DNA of 64,000 nt from Thermoclostridium stercorarium subsp. stercorarium DSM 8532 (GCF_000331995.1 NC_020134.1:62001-126000); one strand, 5' to 3'; numbered from the stretch's first letter, positions 17,934 through 27,482 are shown. Notes: a model not told the origin generated them from the letters alone. Numbers and translations are program-made.

Positions 17934-19049
17934 ATGAGGAATATCATTGACTATGCTGCAGAGCAGGCTGACAAATTTCAAAACAGGCGGTTTAACGCGG
18001 TTGACAGCCTTATTCTGGCACAGCTTTCATACCTCAATTTTGACGGTTTTGTGCCAGGAATGCCTGTAAACGAAAAACCGGTAAGAATCGCGGAAATAGC
18101 GCAGAGAGAAAACATTGATTCCTTATTCCGCAATGTGCGGGACGGAGACAGCAACCGAAGGCTTTTCAAAGCCGTTGCAAGCAGTCCAAGGTTTCGTGAT
18201 ACCCAATTGACTTTTTATGTAAATAAAATAGATTTTCAGGCCGAACAGCAGTTTTCAGCCATTACGTTTTTGCTGGACGACGGAACGGTGTATATAGCTT
18301 ACCGCGGAACCGACGCTACCTTCGTAGGATGGAAGGAAGATTTTAACATGGGATTTATAAGCCCGGTTCCGTCACAGGAAGAAGGCGTAAAGTATCTTAA
18401 CGCCGTGGCGGGGATGATTCCCGGCGATCTAAAAATAGGGGGACATTCAAAAGGTGGAAACATAGCGGTATATTCAGCCATAAAGTGTCCCCGGTATATT
18501 CAGGACAGAATTACCCACGTATTTAACCATGACGGCCCGGGATTTAGGGAAGAATTCTACCAATGCGGTGAATATTTGAACATGAGGGAACGTATACATA
18601 AGACCTTGCCGCAGTCTTCGCTGATCGGAATGCTTTTGCACAATCAGGAGAAGTATTCGGTGGTAAAGAGCAACCGATTCTGGATTATGCAGCACGATCC
18701 TTTTTCATGGCTGGTTGAAAGCAGTGATTTCTGCTATGTCGGCACGGTGAACAGCAGCGCGATGTTCATGAATACGACATTGAACAAATGGATAAGTTCC
18801 TTGGACGACAGCAAGCGTGAATTGTTCGTTGATACCCTTTATCAGGTGATACAAGCCACAGGCGCGACCACTTTTTACGATCTGACGGATGACTGGCAGA
18901 AAAAAGCCGCTGCCGCCCTTAAGGCAATCAAGGGAATTGATGAGGAGACAAAAATATTCGTCCTGAAAACCATTGGTTCCATTTTTGTTCTTGCGGCGAG
19001 AAATTTATGGGACAGCCGTTCAGGGGTTAACGGAGACAGGACAGGCTAA
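17934..19049 (+). CDS. DUF2974 alpha/beta-hydrolase (Mbeg1-like)
   Basis: 371 aa. It shows the lipase-like alpha/beta-hydrolase pattern: YIAYRGTDATFVGWKEDFNM (oxyanion-loop region), nucleophile elbow GHSKGGN (Ser at about residue 168), and FNHDGPGF downstream. This matches the DUF2974 family common in Firmicutes. No signal peptide, so cytoplasmic. ATG follows GGGAGAA. Substrate unknown; a lipase or esterase role is inferred from the fold only. Confidence 0.85.
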   Translation: MRNIIDYAAEQADKFQNRRFNAVDSLILAQLSYLNFDGFVPGMPVNEKPVRIAEIAQRENIDSLFRNVRDGDSNRRLFKAVASSPRFRDTQLTFYVNKIDFQAEQQFSAITFLLDDGTVYIAYRGTDATFVGWKEDFNMGFISPVPSQEEGVKYLNAVAGMIPGDLKIGGHSKGGNIAVYSAIKCPRYIQDRITHVFNHDGPGFREEFYQCGEYLNMRERIHKTLPQSSLIGMLLHNQEKYSVVKSNRFWIMQHDPFSWLVESSDFCYVGTVNSSAMFMNTTLNKWISSLDDSKRELFVDTLYQVIQATGATTFYDLTDDWQKKAAAALKAIKGIDEETKIFVLKTIGSIFVLAARNLWDSRSGVNGDRTG

Positions 19050-19146
19050 GCGGCGAATAAAAGTACCTGAAACTGCAATACCCCGCTGGTTTTTGAACTG
19101 TTATCAGCATGTTTGTTTTTTGAAATTAAGGGAGTTAAAAGTTTGT

Positions 19147-20892
19147 ATGAGTGAATTGACCGGAAAGAAGGACAAACTGAAGAAATACCGTTATATACCT
19201 TTTATAATAATAACAGTCCTTATACCTTTGGCAAAATACCGTATACGGGTTTATCACAATGAAGAAATAAAAAAAGTATTATTGCGCACACAGTGGTATG
19301 ACGATTATTATTGCCTGATTAAAGTGCTTTTACTTTACCTTGCGGTTTTCCTGATGCTTGTTGCGTATACTTTCAGAAAAAATGAGGACAAAAAATTCCC
19401 TGCAATACTGTATTTTCTCATTCCCTATAATATCTGTCTGCTGCTGTCGGTGTGTTTTTCGGATTATAAGATTACGGCTTTGTTCGGTATTGTGGATATG
19501 TATGAAGGAGGGCTTACCCAGCTTTGCTACTGTTGTATTCTGCTTTTTTCCTATTATCTGATTTCGGATCCCGAAGACATGATTGCGATAATTAAAATGG
19601 CGCTGGCAGCCTCAGTTGCGGTTACGGTTCCCGGTGTACTGGAGTTTTCCGGCGTTTTGCCGCTTGAACAGCCGAACACGCTATCTTCGACAATAGGCAA
19701 TTCAAACTACGTTGGCACATATGGAGCCGTATTGTTGCCTGTTGCCGTTGCAGTGGTGCTTATTGAGGCAAATTCTGTGAAGCAAGTTACATATTTTTTA
19801 TTCTTTTTCGGTTCGGCCTTTTTTTTACTCTCGGGTTCCGCGTCCAGGGCCGGGTATCTTGCCGTTTTTGCAACCATTCCGTTCGTTTTCGCTGTTTTGC
19901 GTAGGGCGGCAGAGATCCGGGCCAAATGGATGCTTGCATTTGTTCTGTATGGGCTTTGCATATTTTTGTCAATGAATTTATACAAAAACGGGTTGCTATG
20001 GGAAGAAATAAAAAGCATGAACCCGTTCAAATCCGAACAGGGACAGGACAGGCTGATTTTTAAGGATATTAAACTGCAGGGGGCGTCCGCCGCGATAGAA
20101 ACCAACCGCTGGTTTCTCCGGATTGAAAATACCGGCGACGGATTTAAAATGTATAATGAAAGTGGCGGGGAAATTCCGGTACAGAAGGATGAAAATACGC
20201 TTAAATTCCTGGATGAGCCCTATACAGATATAACGGGATATGTGGATGAAACAACGGAACTATCGTGGCTGATGCTTGAAATTGAAGGCAAGGACATTGA
20301 GTTTGTACTGATTGACGGCAAAATGAAAGTCGTGGGTTACAACGGACAAATTACCGATATTTTTCCCGTTGAATCCTTTGGGTTTAAAGGTAAGGAATCC
20401 TTTGCTTCGGGGAGAGGCTATATATGGTCAAGGGCGATACCCCTCTTGAAAAAGGCAGCCGTTATTGGCTACGGCCCCGATACGTTTACATTTATTTTCC
20501 CGCAGAACGATATAGTCGGGAAGCTTAATTACGGGGCAATCTGGGCAATCATTGGAAAACCCCATAACTGGTATTTGCAAGTAGCTTTGGGATCAGGGAT
20601 TGTCTCGCTGCTATGCCTGATTTCAATTTTCGCATGGTATATCATAAAGACTCTCGGCAATATTGTAAAAGCCCTAAAAAAGGGAGAAAAAAGTGCGAAC
20701 GGTGATTTAATGACATGGGAAATAAAGCGGGAACTGATTTTGACCACGGGAATTCTTGTATCGGTAATGGCCTATCTTATAAGCGGGTTGTTTAATGACA
20801 GTATGGTTGCAGTATCCCCGCTGTTTTGGATGCTGCTTGGTTTCGGAATTTCCCTTACTCAGAGGGGAAAAGATGCTCACCCGGAAAAATGA
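19147..20892 (+). CDS. O-antigen ligase-like membrane protein (Wzy/WaaL superfamily)
   Basis: 581 aa from ATG 19147 (AGGGAG 11 nt upstream); the open frame from 18973 overlaps the preceding gene and is not used. About ten membrane segments, with a large soluble loop (about 290-430) between helices. The C-terminal Wzy_C signature is GRGYIWSRAIPLLKKAAVIG followed by KPHNWYLQVALGSG. Members polymerise or ligate lipid-linked glycans at the outer face of the membrane. No other polysaccharide assembly genes are adjacent, so the substrate is open. A strong terminator follows. Confidence 0.82.
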   Translation: MSELTGKKDKLKKYRYIPFIIITVLIPLAKYRIRVYHNEEIKKVLLRTQWYDDYYCLIKVLLLYLAVFLMLVAYTFRKNEDKKFPAILYFLIPYNICLLLSVCFSDYKITALFGIVDMYEGGLTQLCYCCILLFSYYLISDPEDMIAIIKMALAASVAVTVPGVLEFSGVLPLEQPNTLSSTIGNSNYVGTYGAVLLPVAVAVVLIEANSVKQVTYFLFFFGSAFFLLSGSASRAGYLAVFATIPFVFAVLRRAAEIRAKWMLAFVLYGLCIFLSMNLYKNGLLWEEIKSMNPFKSEQGQDRLIFKDIKLQGASAAIETNRWFLRIENTGDGFKMYNESGGEIPVQKDENTLKFLDEPYTDITGYVDETTELSWLMLEIEGKDIEFVLIDGKMKVVGYNGQITDIFPVESFGFKGKESFASGRGYIWSRAIPLLKKAAVIGYGPDTFTFIFPQNDIVGKLNYGAIWAIIGKPHNWYLQVALGSGIVSLLCLISIFAWYIIKTLGNIVKALKKGEKSANGDLMTWEIKRELILTTGILVSVMAYLISGLFNDSMVAVSPLFWMLLGFGISLTQRGKDAHPEK

Positions 20893-20907
20893 AATTTGAC
20901 GGACAAA

Positions 20908-20946
20908 AAAACTCTCATCCTCAGAACTATGAGGATGAGAGTTTTA
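20908..20946 (+). terminator. Terminator after the O-antigen ligase-like gene
   Basis: A 16-bp perfect stem (20908-20923 with 20930-20945), A-rich on the 5' side and T-rich on the 3' side; it can work in both directions, so it may also end the convergent tRNA-Ser transcript. Confidence 0.9.
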
Positions 20947-20980
20947 TCCGGTTTATTTTTGCCTGGAATATTTACATGGT

Positions 20981-21069
20981 TGGCGGAAGAGGTGGGATTC
21001 GAACCCACGGTACGTTGCCGTACACCTGATTTCGAGTCAGGCTCGTTATGACCACTTCGATACTCTTCC
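20981..21069 (-). tRNA. tRNA-Ser (anticodon CGA)
   Basis: 89 nt with encoded CCA. Acceptor GGAAGAG/CTCTTCC, anticodon stem CCTGA/TCAGG around loop CTCGAAA (anticodon CGA, reads UCG), a long serine-type variable arm (GTACGGCAACGTAC) and T-loop GGTTCGAATCC. Confidence 0.97.
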
Positions 21070-21101
21070 GTGTTTAACTGAACCGTTCTATCCGCTATAT
21101 A

Positions 21102-21130
21102 ATTTTATCGTAGAATGCAATTAAAGTCAA
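21102..21130 (-). promoter_or_regulatory. Promoter of tRNA-Ser
   Basis: Minus strand TTGACT (21125-21130), 17-base spacer, TAAAAT (21102-21107), about 26 bases before the mature tRNA 5' end. Confidence 0.7.
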
Positions 21131-21150
21131 TAATAGTCATAGCACAAATA

Positions 21151-21588
21151 TTACCACTTTTCAATCCGGCTTTTGTAGGTAAGTACATTATTTTCGTATT
21201 CTTCTTCCATCAGCGGAGAGGTTATAAGAAAATCGGCGGTACACTGGTTCATTGCAACGGGTATGTCGTACAAAACCGCTATTCTCAGAAGGGCTTTAAC
21301 GTCAGGATCGTGGGGCTGAGCGGTAAGCGGGTCCCAGAAAAAGATCATAAAATCCACTTTTCCTTCGGCTATAAGTGCCCCGATCTGCTGATCACCGCCC
21401 AGCGGGCCGCTTTTATAAGCCCTTACCGGAAGATCGGTTTCCTTTGTAATTAATGCCGCAGTTGTGCCCGTGCCGCATAAAAAGTGTCTGCTCAATACTT
21501 CTTTTCTGCGCTTCACCCATTCAACCAAATCTTTCTTTCTGTTGTCATGGGCAATCAGGGCTATGGTTTTTTGTTTTCCTATTTTCAT
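21151..21588 (-). CDS. mgsA: Methylglyoxal synthase
   Basis: 145 aa from the ATG at 21588, which has an ideal GGAGGTA site; a longer open frame upstream is not used. Family motifs: N-terminal [12 protein letters not shown], phosphate-binding GTGTTAAL, active-site Asp in [10 protein letters not shown], and [19 protein letters not shown] with catalytic His and Asp. It converts dihydroxyacetone phosphate to methylglyoxal and phosphate, a bypass that relieves sugar-phosphate stress. Single gene; its end lies 21 bp from the tRNA-Ser promoter. Confidence 0.95.
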   Translation of the reverse strand: MKIGKQKTIALIAHDNRKKDLVEWVKRRKEVLSRHFLCGTGTTAALITKETDLPVRAYKSGPLGGDQQIGALIAEGKVDFMIFFWDPLTAQPHDPDVKALLRIAVLYDIPVAMNQCTADFLITSPLMEEEYENNVLTYKSRIEKW

Positions 21589-21976
21589 AATACCTCCTGC
21601 TTCAGTTATTTTTAAAAAAAGCATACTATGATTGTTTTTGATTTGCAACCCTTACTGTTTTTTTATTAATATTCAGTTTAAAAATCTGTTTAAAATGTTA
21701 ACATAAGTGCCCAATATAACTTTGAAAATAAAACATTAATTAAGGGGTAAAAAGAAAGCAGGGAAAGACATGTTAATAATTCTTTTTCAGAAAATGATAT
21801 TTCCGTGGCACCGTCACAGATTGACGGAGACCCCGTTTTTGATGTCACGATCATATAAGGCAGTATCGTTTTTAAAAGCAAAAAGGGGATACAGACTCAA
21901 AATAGCGTAATTGCCAAATTTGTAGCAATTCATAAAGATTTGTCATAAATTATAAATAAAAGACAGGTGCGGAGAA
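21589..21976. other. Intergenic region without a supported gene
   Basis: 388 bases between divergent mgsA and cdsA. Short open frames exist on both strands (46 codons from 21770 plus; 63 codons at 21690-21881 minus) but none has homology I recognise. A CCGTCA/TGACGG hairpin lies near 21812-21828. AGGTGCGGAG at its end is the cdsA ribosome site. Confidence 0.5.
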
Positions 21977-22792
21977 ATGCTGAAAACAAGGGTTATTACG
22001 GGTGCAGTTATAGCAGTGGTTATAGCGGTGGTTTTGCTTTTGTCCCATATTCCGTGGGTTTTGGATATAACAATTATATGCCTTTCGGTACAGGCTGTTT
22101 ATGAGCTCTTTCGGGCTACAGGCATGATCCGGAATAAGCCGTTTTATTTTCTTACCTCAATATTGGCTTTATTTGTGTCTTTAATTACCGTTCCGCAATA
22201 CCGGTACATCATTGCGGCACTTTTTGTCACGGCCGTTATGCTTTTTGCGTATCTTATGGCAAACGTAAGAAACATAAAATGTGTCGGGAAATTAGTATGT
22301 GGTATTATTGCCGTTTTGATTGTTTTCTTCTTTAAAACAATGTCTGTAATCCGGATGATGGAAAACGGGCTGTTCCTGCTTGGAACTGTCTTCGTTGTGT
22401 CCGCCATGACCGACATTATGGCTTATTTCATAGGGAAGGGTTTTGGCAGACACAGGCTTGCGCCGGTTTTAAGCCCGAAGAAAACGGTCGAGGGCAGCGT
22501 CGGAGGAACGGTTACGGCGGTTTTGACGCTTCTGCTGATTGCCGTAATACTGGAAAATAATGCCGTAATTTCGGCGAATTTCGGTATACTTTTGTTATAC
22601 CTGCTTACGGCTTCGCTGATCGGACAGTTCGGGGATCTTGCAATGTCATCGGTTAAAAGAATTGCCGGGATAAAGGATTACGGAAATTTGCTTCCGGGAC
22701 ACGGCGGAATCCTTGATCGCTTTGACAGCCTCTTGTTTGTACTGCCGTATACATATTTGTTCTGTATGTTTATAGGGCCGTTTCTGAATTAA
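21977..22792 (+). CDS. cdsA: Phosphatidate cytidylyltransferase
   Basis: 271 aa integral membrane enzyme with about seven or eight helices. The C-terminal CdsA signature is complete: SVKRIAGIKDYGNLLPGHGG followed by ILDRFDSLL, containing the acidic CTP/Mg-binding residues. It makes CDP-diacylglycerol, the branch point of phospholipid synthesis. It is monocistronic here, without the usual uppS or dxr neighbours, and its end is 11 bp from the convergent tadA. Confidence 0.93.
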   Translation: MLKTRVITGAVIAVVIAVVLLLSHIPWVLDITIICLSVQAVYELFRATGMIRNKPFYFLTSILALFVSLITVPQYRYIIAALFVTAVMLFAYLMANVRNIKCVGKLVCGIIAVLIVFFFKTMSVIRMMENGLFLLGTVFVVSAMTDIMAYFIGKGFGRHRLAPVLSPKKTVEGSVGGTVTAVLTLLLIAVILENNAVISANFGILLLYLLTASLIGQFGDLAMSSVKRIAGIKDYGNLLPGHGGILDRFDSLLFVLPYTYLFCMFIGPFLN

Positions 22793-22803
22793 TTCGTGCC
22801 TTT

Positions 22804-23247
22804 TTACCGTTTTGACCTGAAGAATTTCGTCAGCAGCGAAGCGCATTCATCCTCCATTATTCCTGCGTAAACGGTGACGCGGTGATTGAGTTCCTTCAGC
22901 CTGAAAACGTCAATCACCGAACCGCAGGCTCCGGCTTTTGGGTCAAAGGCGCCGAAATAAAGGCTTCTTATTCTTGCATTGACAATTGCTCCCGCGCACA
23001 TAATGCACGGTTCAAGGGTAACATACAAGTCGCAGTCGGTAAGGTACCAGCTGTTCAGAATGCTGCATGCTTTTTCAATTGCGAGAATTTCAGCATGGGC
23101 GGTGGCCCTGTTAAGGGTTTCCCGTAGGTTATGGGCCGCGGCTATAATTTTGCCCCGATGCGTAATCACCGCCCCAACGGGAACTTCATCTTCAGCAAGG
23201 GCTTTTTTCGCTTCTTCTATCGCTTCTGCCATGAACTTGTTAAACAT
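22804..23247 (-). CDS. tadA: tRNA-specific adenosine deaminase
   Basis: 147 aa. Cytidine/deoxycytidylate deaminase fold with zinc ligands in TAHAEIL (His and catalytic Glu) and EPCIMCAGA (two Cys), and the TadA-type C-terminus (LLTKFFRSKR). It converts A34 to inosine in tRNA-Arg(ACG). ATG start near a short purine-rich site. Convergent with cdsA. Confidence 0.95.
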   Translation of the reverse strand: MFNKFMAEAIEEAKKALAEDEVPVGAVITHRGKIIAAAHNLRETLNRATAHAEILAIEKACSILNSWYLTDCDLYVTLEPCIMCAGAIVNARIRSLYFGAFDPKAGACGSVIDVFRLKELNHRVTVYAGIMEDECASLLTKFFRSKR

Positions 23248-23513
23248 TTTACAACTCCGTGATTAATTTTTAAAAAACTTTTCCGCACCGCTCTGCACTT
23301 CTTCAGCAGGCCGGACGCGCAGATTGCGGCAATTGAAAAGATATACCGGCCGGTTTCATTATACCAGAACAAGTTATTAAGCTGAAGCTTACAGCATATA
23401 TTTTGAATGTCAAATATACTGTTTTCGCTTAATCGTAAGCTCATTTATTTGTAAAATTACCGGAAAATTAACTCATTGGAGAAATAACGCAGACAAAGGG
23501 AGGCATCCGGTAA

Positions 23514-24551
23514 ATGAGAAATAACAGAAAGGCACTGGTGCTGCTTTTGGTTGTATGCCTGCTTATTTTTTTATCAGTTTCAAGGAATATAAGGAAGGAA
23601 GAAGAGCAGAACAGACCCGAAGGAGAAGAGGAAAAACGGAAACAGCCTGTGTACAAAACTGAGATTATAGTTTATGACACGCGAAATAAAGTTATTGAAC
23701 GAATGGATCTGGATGAATATATAGTCGGGGTTGTGGCGGCGGAAATGCCGGCAAGTTTTGAAATGGAAGCGTTGAAGGCGCAGGCAATAGCGGCAAGAAC
23801 ATATGCCCTCGGAAGGGCGCTGGGCAAATACGGAAGCGGAGCCGAAAGACACAACGGAGCGCATGTATGCACCGATCCGTCCCATTGCCAGGCTTATATT
23901 ACAAAAGACATGTACCAGTCCTGGTATCCCAATTCCAATGTGGATGAGAACTGGGCGAAGGTCGAAAGGGCGGTGTATGAAACAAGCGGTTTAATACTTA
24001 CTTATGAAGGAGAAATAATCAACCCTCTTTATCATGCTAACAGCGGGGGGATGACGGAAGACATACAGGAGGTCTGGAGTTCGGTAGGGGCGGTTCCGTA
24101 TCTTAGAAGCGTATACAGCGAAGGGGAGTCCGACTATTCCAGTTATGAAAAGAAAGTGGTTTTGACCGGCGAAGAAATCCGGGAGAAGCTTATGAAGGCC
24201 TATCCCGATATTGTGTTTTTGGGGCCTGTATCCGAAGACGTCGAAGTGGTCCAGTATACCAACAGCCAGAGGGCAAAGGAAATAAGGGTGGGCAGCATTA
24301 CAATACCCGGAACGAAGTTCAGGGAACTGTTTTCGCTGGCATCCACGATAATGGAGATAAATTTTATCGAAGAGGATGTAATGGAGGTAACGACGTACGG
24401 TTTCGGCCACGGCGTCGGAATGAGCCAGTGCGGTGCAAATGAACTGGCGCAGAAAGGAAAGGACTATGAGTACATACTTAAATACTACTATACAGGAGTT
24501 GAGGTTGAGCCCATTTCTGAAGAGATAGTGGCGGCATTAAACAGCGGATGA
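23514..24551 (+). CDS. spoIID: Stage II sporulation protein D (lytic transglycosylase)
   Basis: 345 aa. An N-terminal membrane anchor (about 8-24) is followed by the SpoIID domain with the catalytic Glu in VVAAEMPASFEMEALKAQAI. It contains a Cys/His segment near HVCTDPSHCQAY and the C-terminal GFGHGVGMSQCGANELAQKG. SpoIID cuts peptidoglycan during engulfment as part of the DMP complex. ATG behind AAAGGGAGG. It heads a sporulation block that continues with a SpoIIQ-type protein and SpoIIID, so sigma-E-dependent expression is expected, though I could not pick out a clear promoter. Confidence 0.95.
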   Translation: MRNNRKALVLLLVVCLLIFLSVSRNIRKEEEQNRPEGEEEKRKQPVYKTEIIVYDTRNKVIERMDLDEYIVGVVAAEMPASFEMEALKAQAIAARTYALGRALGKYGSGAERHNGAHVCTDPSHCQAYITKDMYQSWYPNSNVDENWAKVERAVYETSGLILTYEGEIINPLYHANSGGMTEDIQEVWSSVGAVPYLRSVYSEGESDYSSYEKKVVLTGEEIREKLMKAYPDIVFLGPVSEDVEVVQYTNSQRAKEIRVGSITIPGTKFRELFSLASTIMEINFIEEDVMEVTTYGFGHGVGMSQCGANELAQKGKDYEYILKYYYTGVEVEPISEEIVAALNSG

Positions 24552-24618
24552 CCGAAAAAATTCCTCTGATGTATAAATCCGCTTCCAGTGGCAATAATAT
24601 TTGCTGGAGGTGGACAAT

Positions 24619-25593
24619 GTGAGTCAGAGAGGTTTTTACAATGACGATAAAGAGTGGACCCGGAAGATTAAGGAGTTTTTTAAGGAGAGCGGTTTTTATC
24701 TCCTGGTTGTGATAGGCTTATGCGTTCTGGCAGTGGGCGCGGTCTATTTTACTACAAATCATCTCATCACTTCACCGGAACAATACGATGACGATTTGGT
24801 CCCCAACGAAACATCGCTGGATAATGAAAATGAAGACGAGAATTACGCTTTGGCTGATGATGAAACAAAAGATGTGGATAAATCCGCGATTGAACAGCTG
24901 CAAAATCCCGAAAAAAGATTTCATTATGAAACCGGTTTGAATACCACACCTGAAACAGACAGTGAAACCGATGGAAATCTGGTAACCGGAAGCAATGATA
25001 ATACGGAAGACAGACAACAAACGGCCCTGAATGAGGTTGAAACAATCGCCAAACCCACGATAACGCCAACCGTAGCACCCACACATGCCCCCTTAAAGCC
25101 GCAGGAGCCAGAAAATGAAAACAGGTCTGAGCAAAGCGGAGATTCCCAGGAAGTTATAAACCTGTTCGGAAAAAAACCCACTTTTATATTGCCTGTTGAA
25201 GGCAAAATCATTACCGATTATGCAATGGACAGACTGCTTTACTCCAAAACCCTTGACGAATGGAGAACACACAGCGGAATAGACATTGAAGCTCCCAGGG
25301 GCGAAGCAGTGAAAGCCGTGGCCGACGGTTATATAAAGGAGATAAAGGAAGATCCCTGCTATGGCATTACCATTGTAATAGATCACGAAAACGGTTATAA
25401 ATCCATATATTCAAACCTGGCGAGCGCAAACATGGTAAGCGTAAACCAGAAAGTCAAAGCCGGTGATGTGATTTCCAGCGTAGGAAACACAGCAATATTC
25501 GAAATTGCCGATCCACCGCATCTGCATTTCGAAATGTATAAGGATGACAAACTGATTGATCCTAAAACCGTATTGCCTTTTTCCGGCAATTAA
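24619..25593 (+). CDS. spoIIQ: SpoIIQ-type M23 peptidase-domain protein
   Basis: 324 aa from GTG 24619, 8 nt after CTGGAGG. One transmembrane helix (about 22-45), a long acidic and Thr/Pro-rich linker (about 50-185), and a C-terminal LytM/M23 domain. Both metal motifs are intact, HSGID (HxxxD) and HLHFEM (HxH), so the peptidase may be active, unlike B. subtilis SpoIIQ, which is degenerate. SpoIIQ spans the forespore membrane and joins the SpoIIIA complex during engulfment. Located 67 bp after spoIID. Another M23 role is possible but the context favours SpoIIQ. Confidence 0.85.
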   Translation: MSQRGFYNDDKEWTRKIKEFFKESGFYLLVVIGLCVLAVGAVYFTTNHLITSPEQYDDDLVPNETSLDNENEDENYALADDETKDVDKSAIEQLQNPEKRFHYETGLNTTPETDSETDGNLVTGSNDNTEDRQQTALNEVETIAKPTITPTVAPTHAPLKPQEPENENRSEQSGDSQEVINLFGKKPTFILPVEGKIITDYAMDRLLYSKTLDEWRTHSGIDIEAPRGEAVKAVADGYIKEIKEDPCYGITIVIDHENGYKSIYSNLASANMVSVNQKVKAGDVISSVGNTAIFEIADPPHLHFEMYKDDKLIDPKTVLPFSGN

Positions 25594-25694
25594 ACGGGCT
25601 TATCTTAAAACATAACCGCGTTTCGATGTGCATATAAATATTAACAGAAACACCCCGAGCCAGGCTGGTTCTGACGCTGTAGGAGGGAAATGTT

Positions 25695-25958
25695 TTGAAG
25701 CAGTATATTGTGGAAAGGGCCCTCGAATTGGGAGCTTTTATCATTGAAAACAAAACAACAGTAAGGGCCGCAGCCCAAACATTTGGAATCAGCAAAAGCA
25801 CAGTACACAAAGATGTTACCGAAAGGCTTAGAAAATTAAATCCGGCAATGGCAAAACAGGTCAGGAAGATTTTAGAGGAGAATAAGGCTGAAAGGCACAT
25901 ACGAGGTGGAGAAGCCACACGGATAAAATACAAAAAGAAAGAAAAAAAGGCCGGGTAA
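25695..25958 (+). CDS. spoIIID: Sporulation transcription factor SpoIIID
   Basis: 87 aa. Small DNA-binding protein with the characteristic helix-turn-helix VRAAAQTFGISKSTVHKDV and a basic tail. TTG start at 25695 after GGAGGG. It modulates sigma-E-dependent mother-cell genes. Its stop codon (25956-25958) lies in the loop of the terminator hairpin, so the end of translation and the end of transcription overlap. Followed by mbl as in Bacillus. Confidence 0.97.
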   Translation: MKQYIVERALELGAFIIENKTTVRAAAQTFGISKSTVHKDVTERLRKLNPAMAKQVRKILEENKAERHIRGGEATRIKYKKKEKKAG

Positions 25959-25972
25959 TTCCCGGTCTTTTT
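25949..25972 (+). terminator. Terminator overlapping the spoIIID stop
   Basis: GGCCGGG / CCCGGTC stem around TAATT followed by TTTTT. The TAA stop codon of spoIIID forms the loop. Confidence 0.85.
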
Positions 25973-26453
25973 CATGTGCAGCCGTTAGTGGGTTTATTTC
26001 GTGAAAGTGAAATTATATACGGCAACGTTTTTCAGCATTTCTTGCAGCAATGCTTATACAAAGTCAAGGCAGCCGGGGTGATTTCTTGTAATTTGCGGCT
26101 TCTTGGCCGCCGGACAAATTTCAAAATCCGGCGGTAACATTAAAACGGCGGGATGTTTTTAATAAATTGTAACTTCCAGGAAATTACTTAAAAGGATTGA
26201 GAAATGTTAATTTGAACCAATGGCATTTTTGCGGCAAATTGGATAATACATAACATTAAAATTTATTTGCATTCTTTAACAAATATGATAATATAAAAAC
26301 AGACAAAAGCTGACACAAAAGTTTTTGCTGTTTTTTCTTTTTCTGAAACGGGGAATATGTCTGTAATTGAATATAGATGGGTATAATAGTTATGCCTGAT
26401 TTTTACTTATGATTTTTCACAAATTAAAATACATAAGGTAAGGGGTTGTCTTA
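25973..26453 (+). other. Long leader/intergenic region before mbl with overlapping hairpins
   Basis: 480 bases with no gene. GCGGC (26095-26099) can pair with GCCGC (26106-26110), while GCCGCCGGA (26106-26114) can instead pair with TCCGGCGGT (26127-26135); CGGCGG at 26146-26151 is a third possible partner. The helices exclude one another. No T-run follows any of them closely. Whether this is a leader element or chance GC clustering is unknown. Confidence 0.35.
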
Positions 26454-27482
26454 ATGGGCCTGGGACTTGATATAGGTATTGATTTGGGAACTGCGACCGT
26501 TCTGGTCTATGTAAAGGGAAAAGGTATTGTTCTCCGGGAACCTTCCGTTGTTGCAATTGACAAAAACACAAACAGATTGCTGGCCGTTGGAGAAGAAGCA
26601 AGGAGAATGCTGGGCAGGACTCCGGGGAATATTGTGGCAATCAGACCGTTGCGCGACGGCGTTATTTCGGATTACCAGGTAACAGAGCGTATGCTTAAAT
26701 ATTTTCTCAATAAGGTATGCAGTAGAAGTTTGTTGAAACTTTTTAAGCCGAGGGTAATGATATGTGTTCCAAGCGGAGTCACCGAAGTTGAGAAACGTGC
26801 CGTTGAAGATGCAGCCATCCAGGCAGGTGCCCGCAGAACATACCTCATCGAAGAGCCTATCGCGGCGGCCATCGGTGCAGGTATAGACATTACCAAGGCC
26901 TGCGGGAGCATGGTGGTGGACATCGGCGGCGGTACCACAGATATTGCCGTCATCTCGCTGGGAGGCGCGGTTGTAAGCACTACCATAAAGGTGGCCGGGG
27001 ATAAGTTTGACGAAGCTATAATCAGGTATATGCGCAAAAAACACAACATCATGATAGGTGAACGTACCGCCGAGGAAATAAAGATTAAAATAGGAACGGT
27101 TTATCCAAGGGAAGAAGAAGTATATATGGACGTAAGGGGAAGGAACCTCGTGTCGGGGCTTCCGAAAACCATACAGGTATCGTCATCAGAGATAATGGAA
27201 GCGCTGGAAGAACCGGTTTCAGCTATAGTTGACGCCGTGCATTCGGTGCTGGAGAGAACACCTCCTGAACTCTCCGCGGACATCAGCGACAGGGGAATTG
27301 TAATGACCGGTGGAGGCTCCCTGGTGTACGGATTTGACAAGCTGCTTCAGAAGAGGACCGGAATAGACGTGTTTATAGCAGAAGACGCTGTTTCGTGCGT
27401 GGCCCTCGGAACCGGAAAAGTTCTTGATAATCTGGAAATTCTTGAAGAATCAGGCATGGAAAAAGTAAATTACAGGAGGTAA
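26454..27482 (+). CDS. mbl: MreB-family cell-shape protein Mbl
   Basis: 342 aa bacterial actin. Phosphate-1 loop IGIDLGTATVLVY, phosphate-2 VVDIGGGTTDIAVIS, adenosine loop MTGGGSLVYGFD, full family length. It polymerises on the inner membrane and guides lateral wall synthesis. Position directly after spoIIID and before two flagellar hook-basal-body genes reproduces the B. subtilis order spoIIID-mbl-flhO-flhP, so Mbl is favoured over MreB proper (no mreCD nearby). Start GGGGTTG region precedes ATG. A terminator follows immediately. Confidence 0.92.
   Translation: MGLGLDIGIDLGTATVLVYVKGKGIVLREPSVVAIDKNTNRLLAVGEEARRMLGRTPGNIVAIRPLRDGVISDYQVTERMLKYFLNKVCSRSLLKLFKPRVMICVPSGVTEVEKRAVEDAAIQAGARRTYLIEEPIAAAIGAGIDITKACGSMVVDIGGGTTDIAVISLGGAVVSTTIKVAGDKFDEAIIRYMRKKHNIMIGERTAEEIKIKIGTVYPREEEVYMDVRGRNLVSGLPKTIQVSSSEIMEALEEPVSAIVDAVHSVLERTPPELSADISDRGIVMTGGGSLVYGFDKLLQKRTGIDVFIAEDAVSCVALGTGKVLDNLEILEESGMEKVNYRR

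Noticed and set aside
21690-21910. Small open frames (63 codons minus, 46 codons plus) between mgsA and cdsA
   Set aside because: Overlapping on opposite strands, no recognisable family and no decisive ribosome site; left as intergenic.
26212-26247. Promoter for mbl
   Set aside because: TTGAAC and GATAAT are 24 bases apart, too far for sigma-A, and no sporulation-sigma consensus is convincing.
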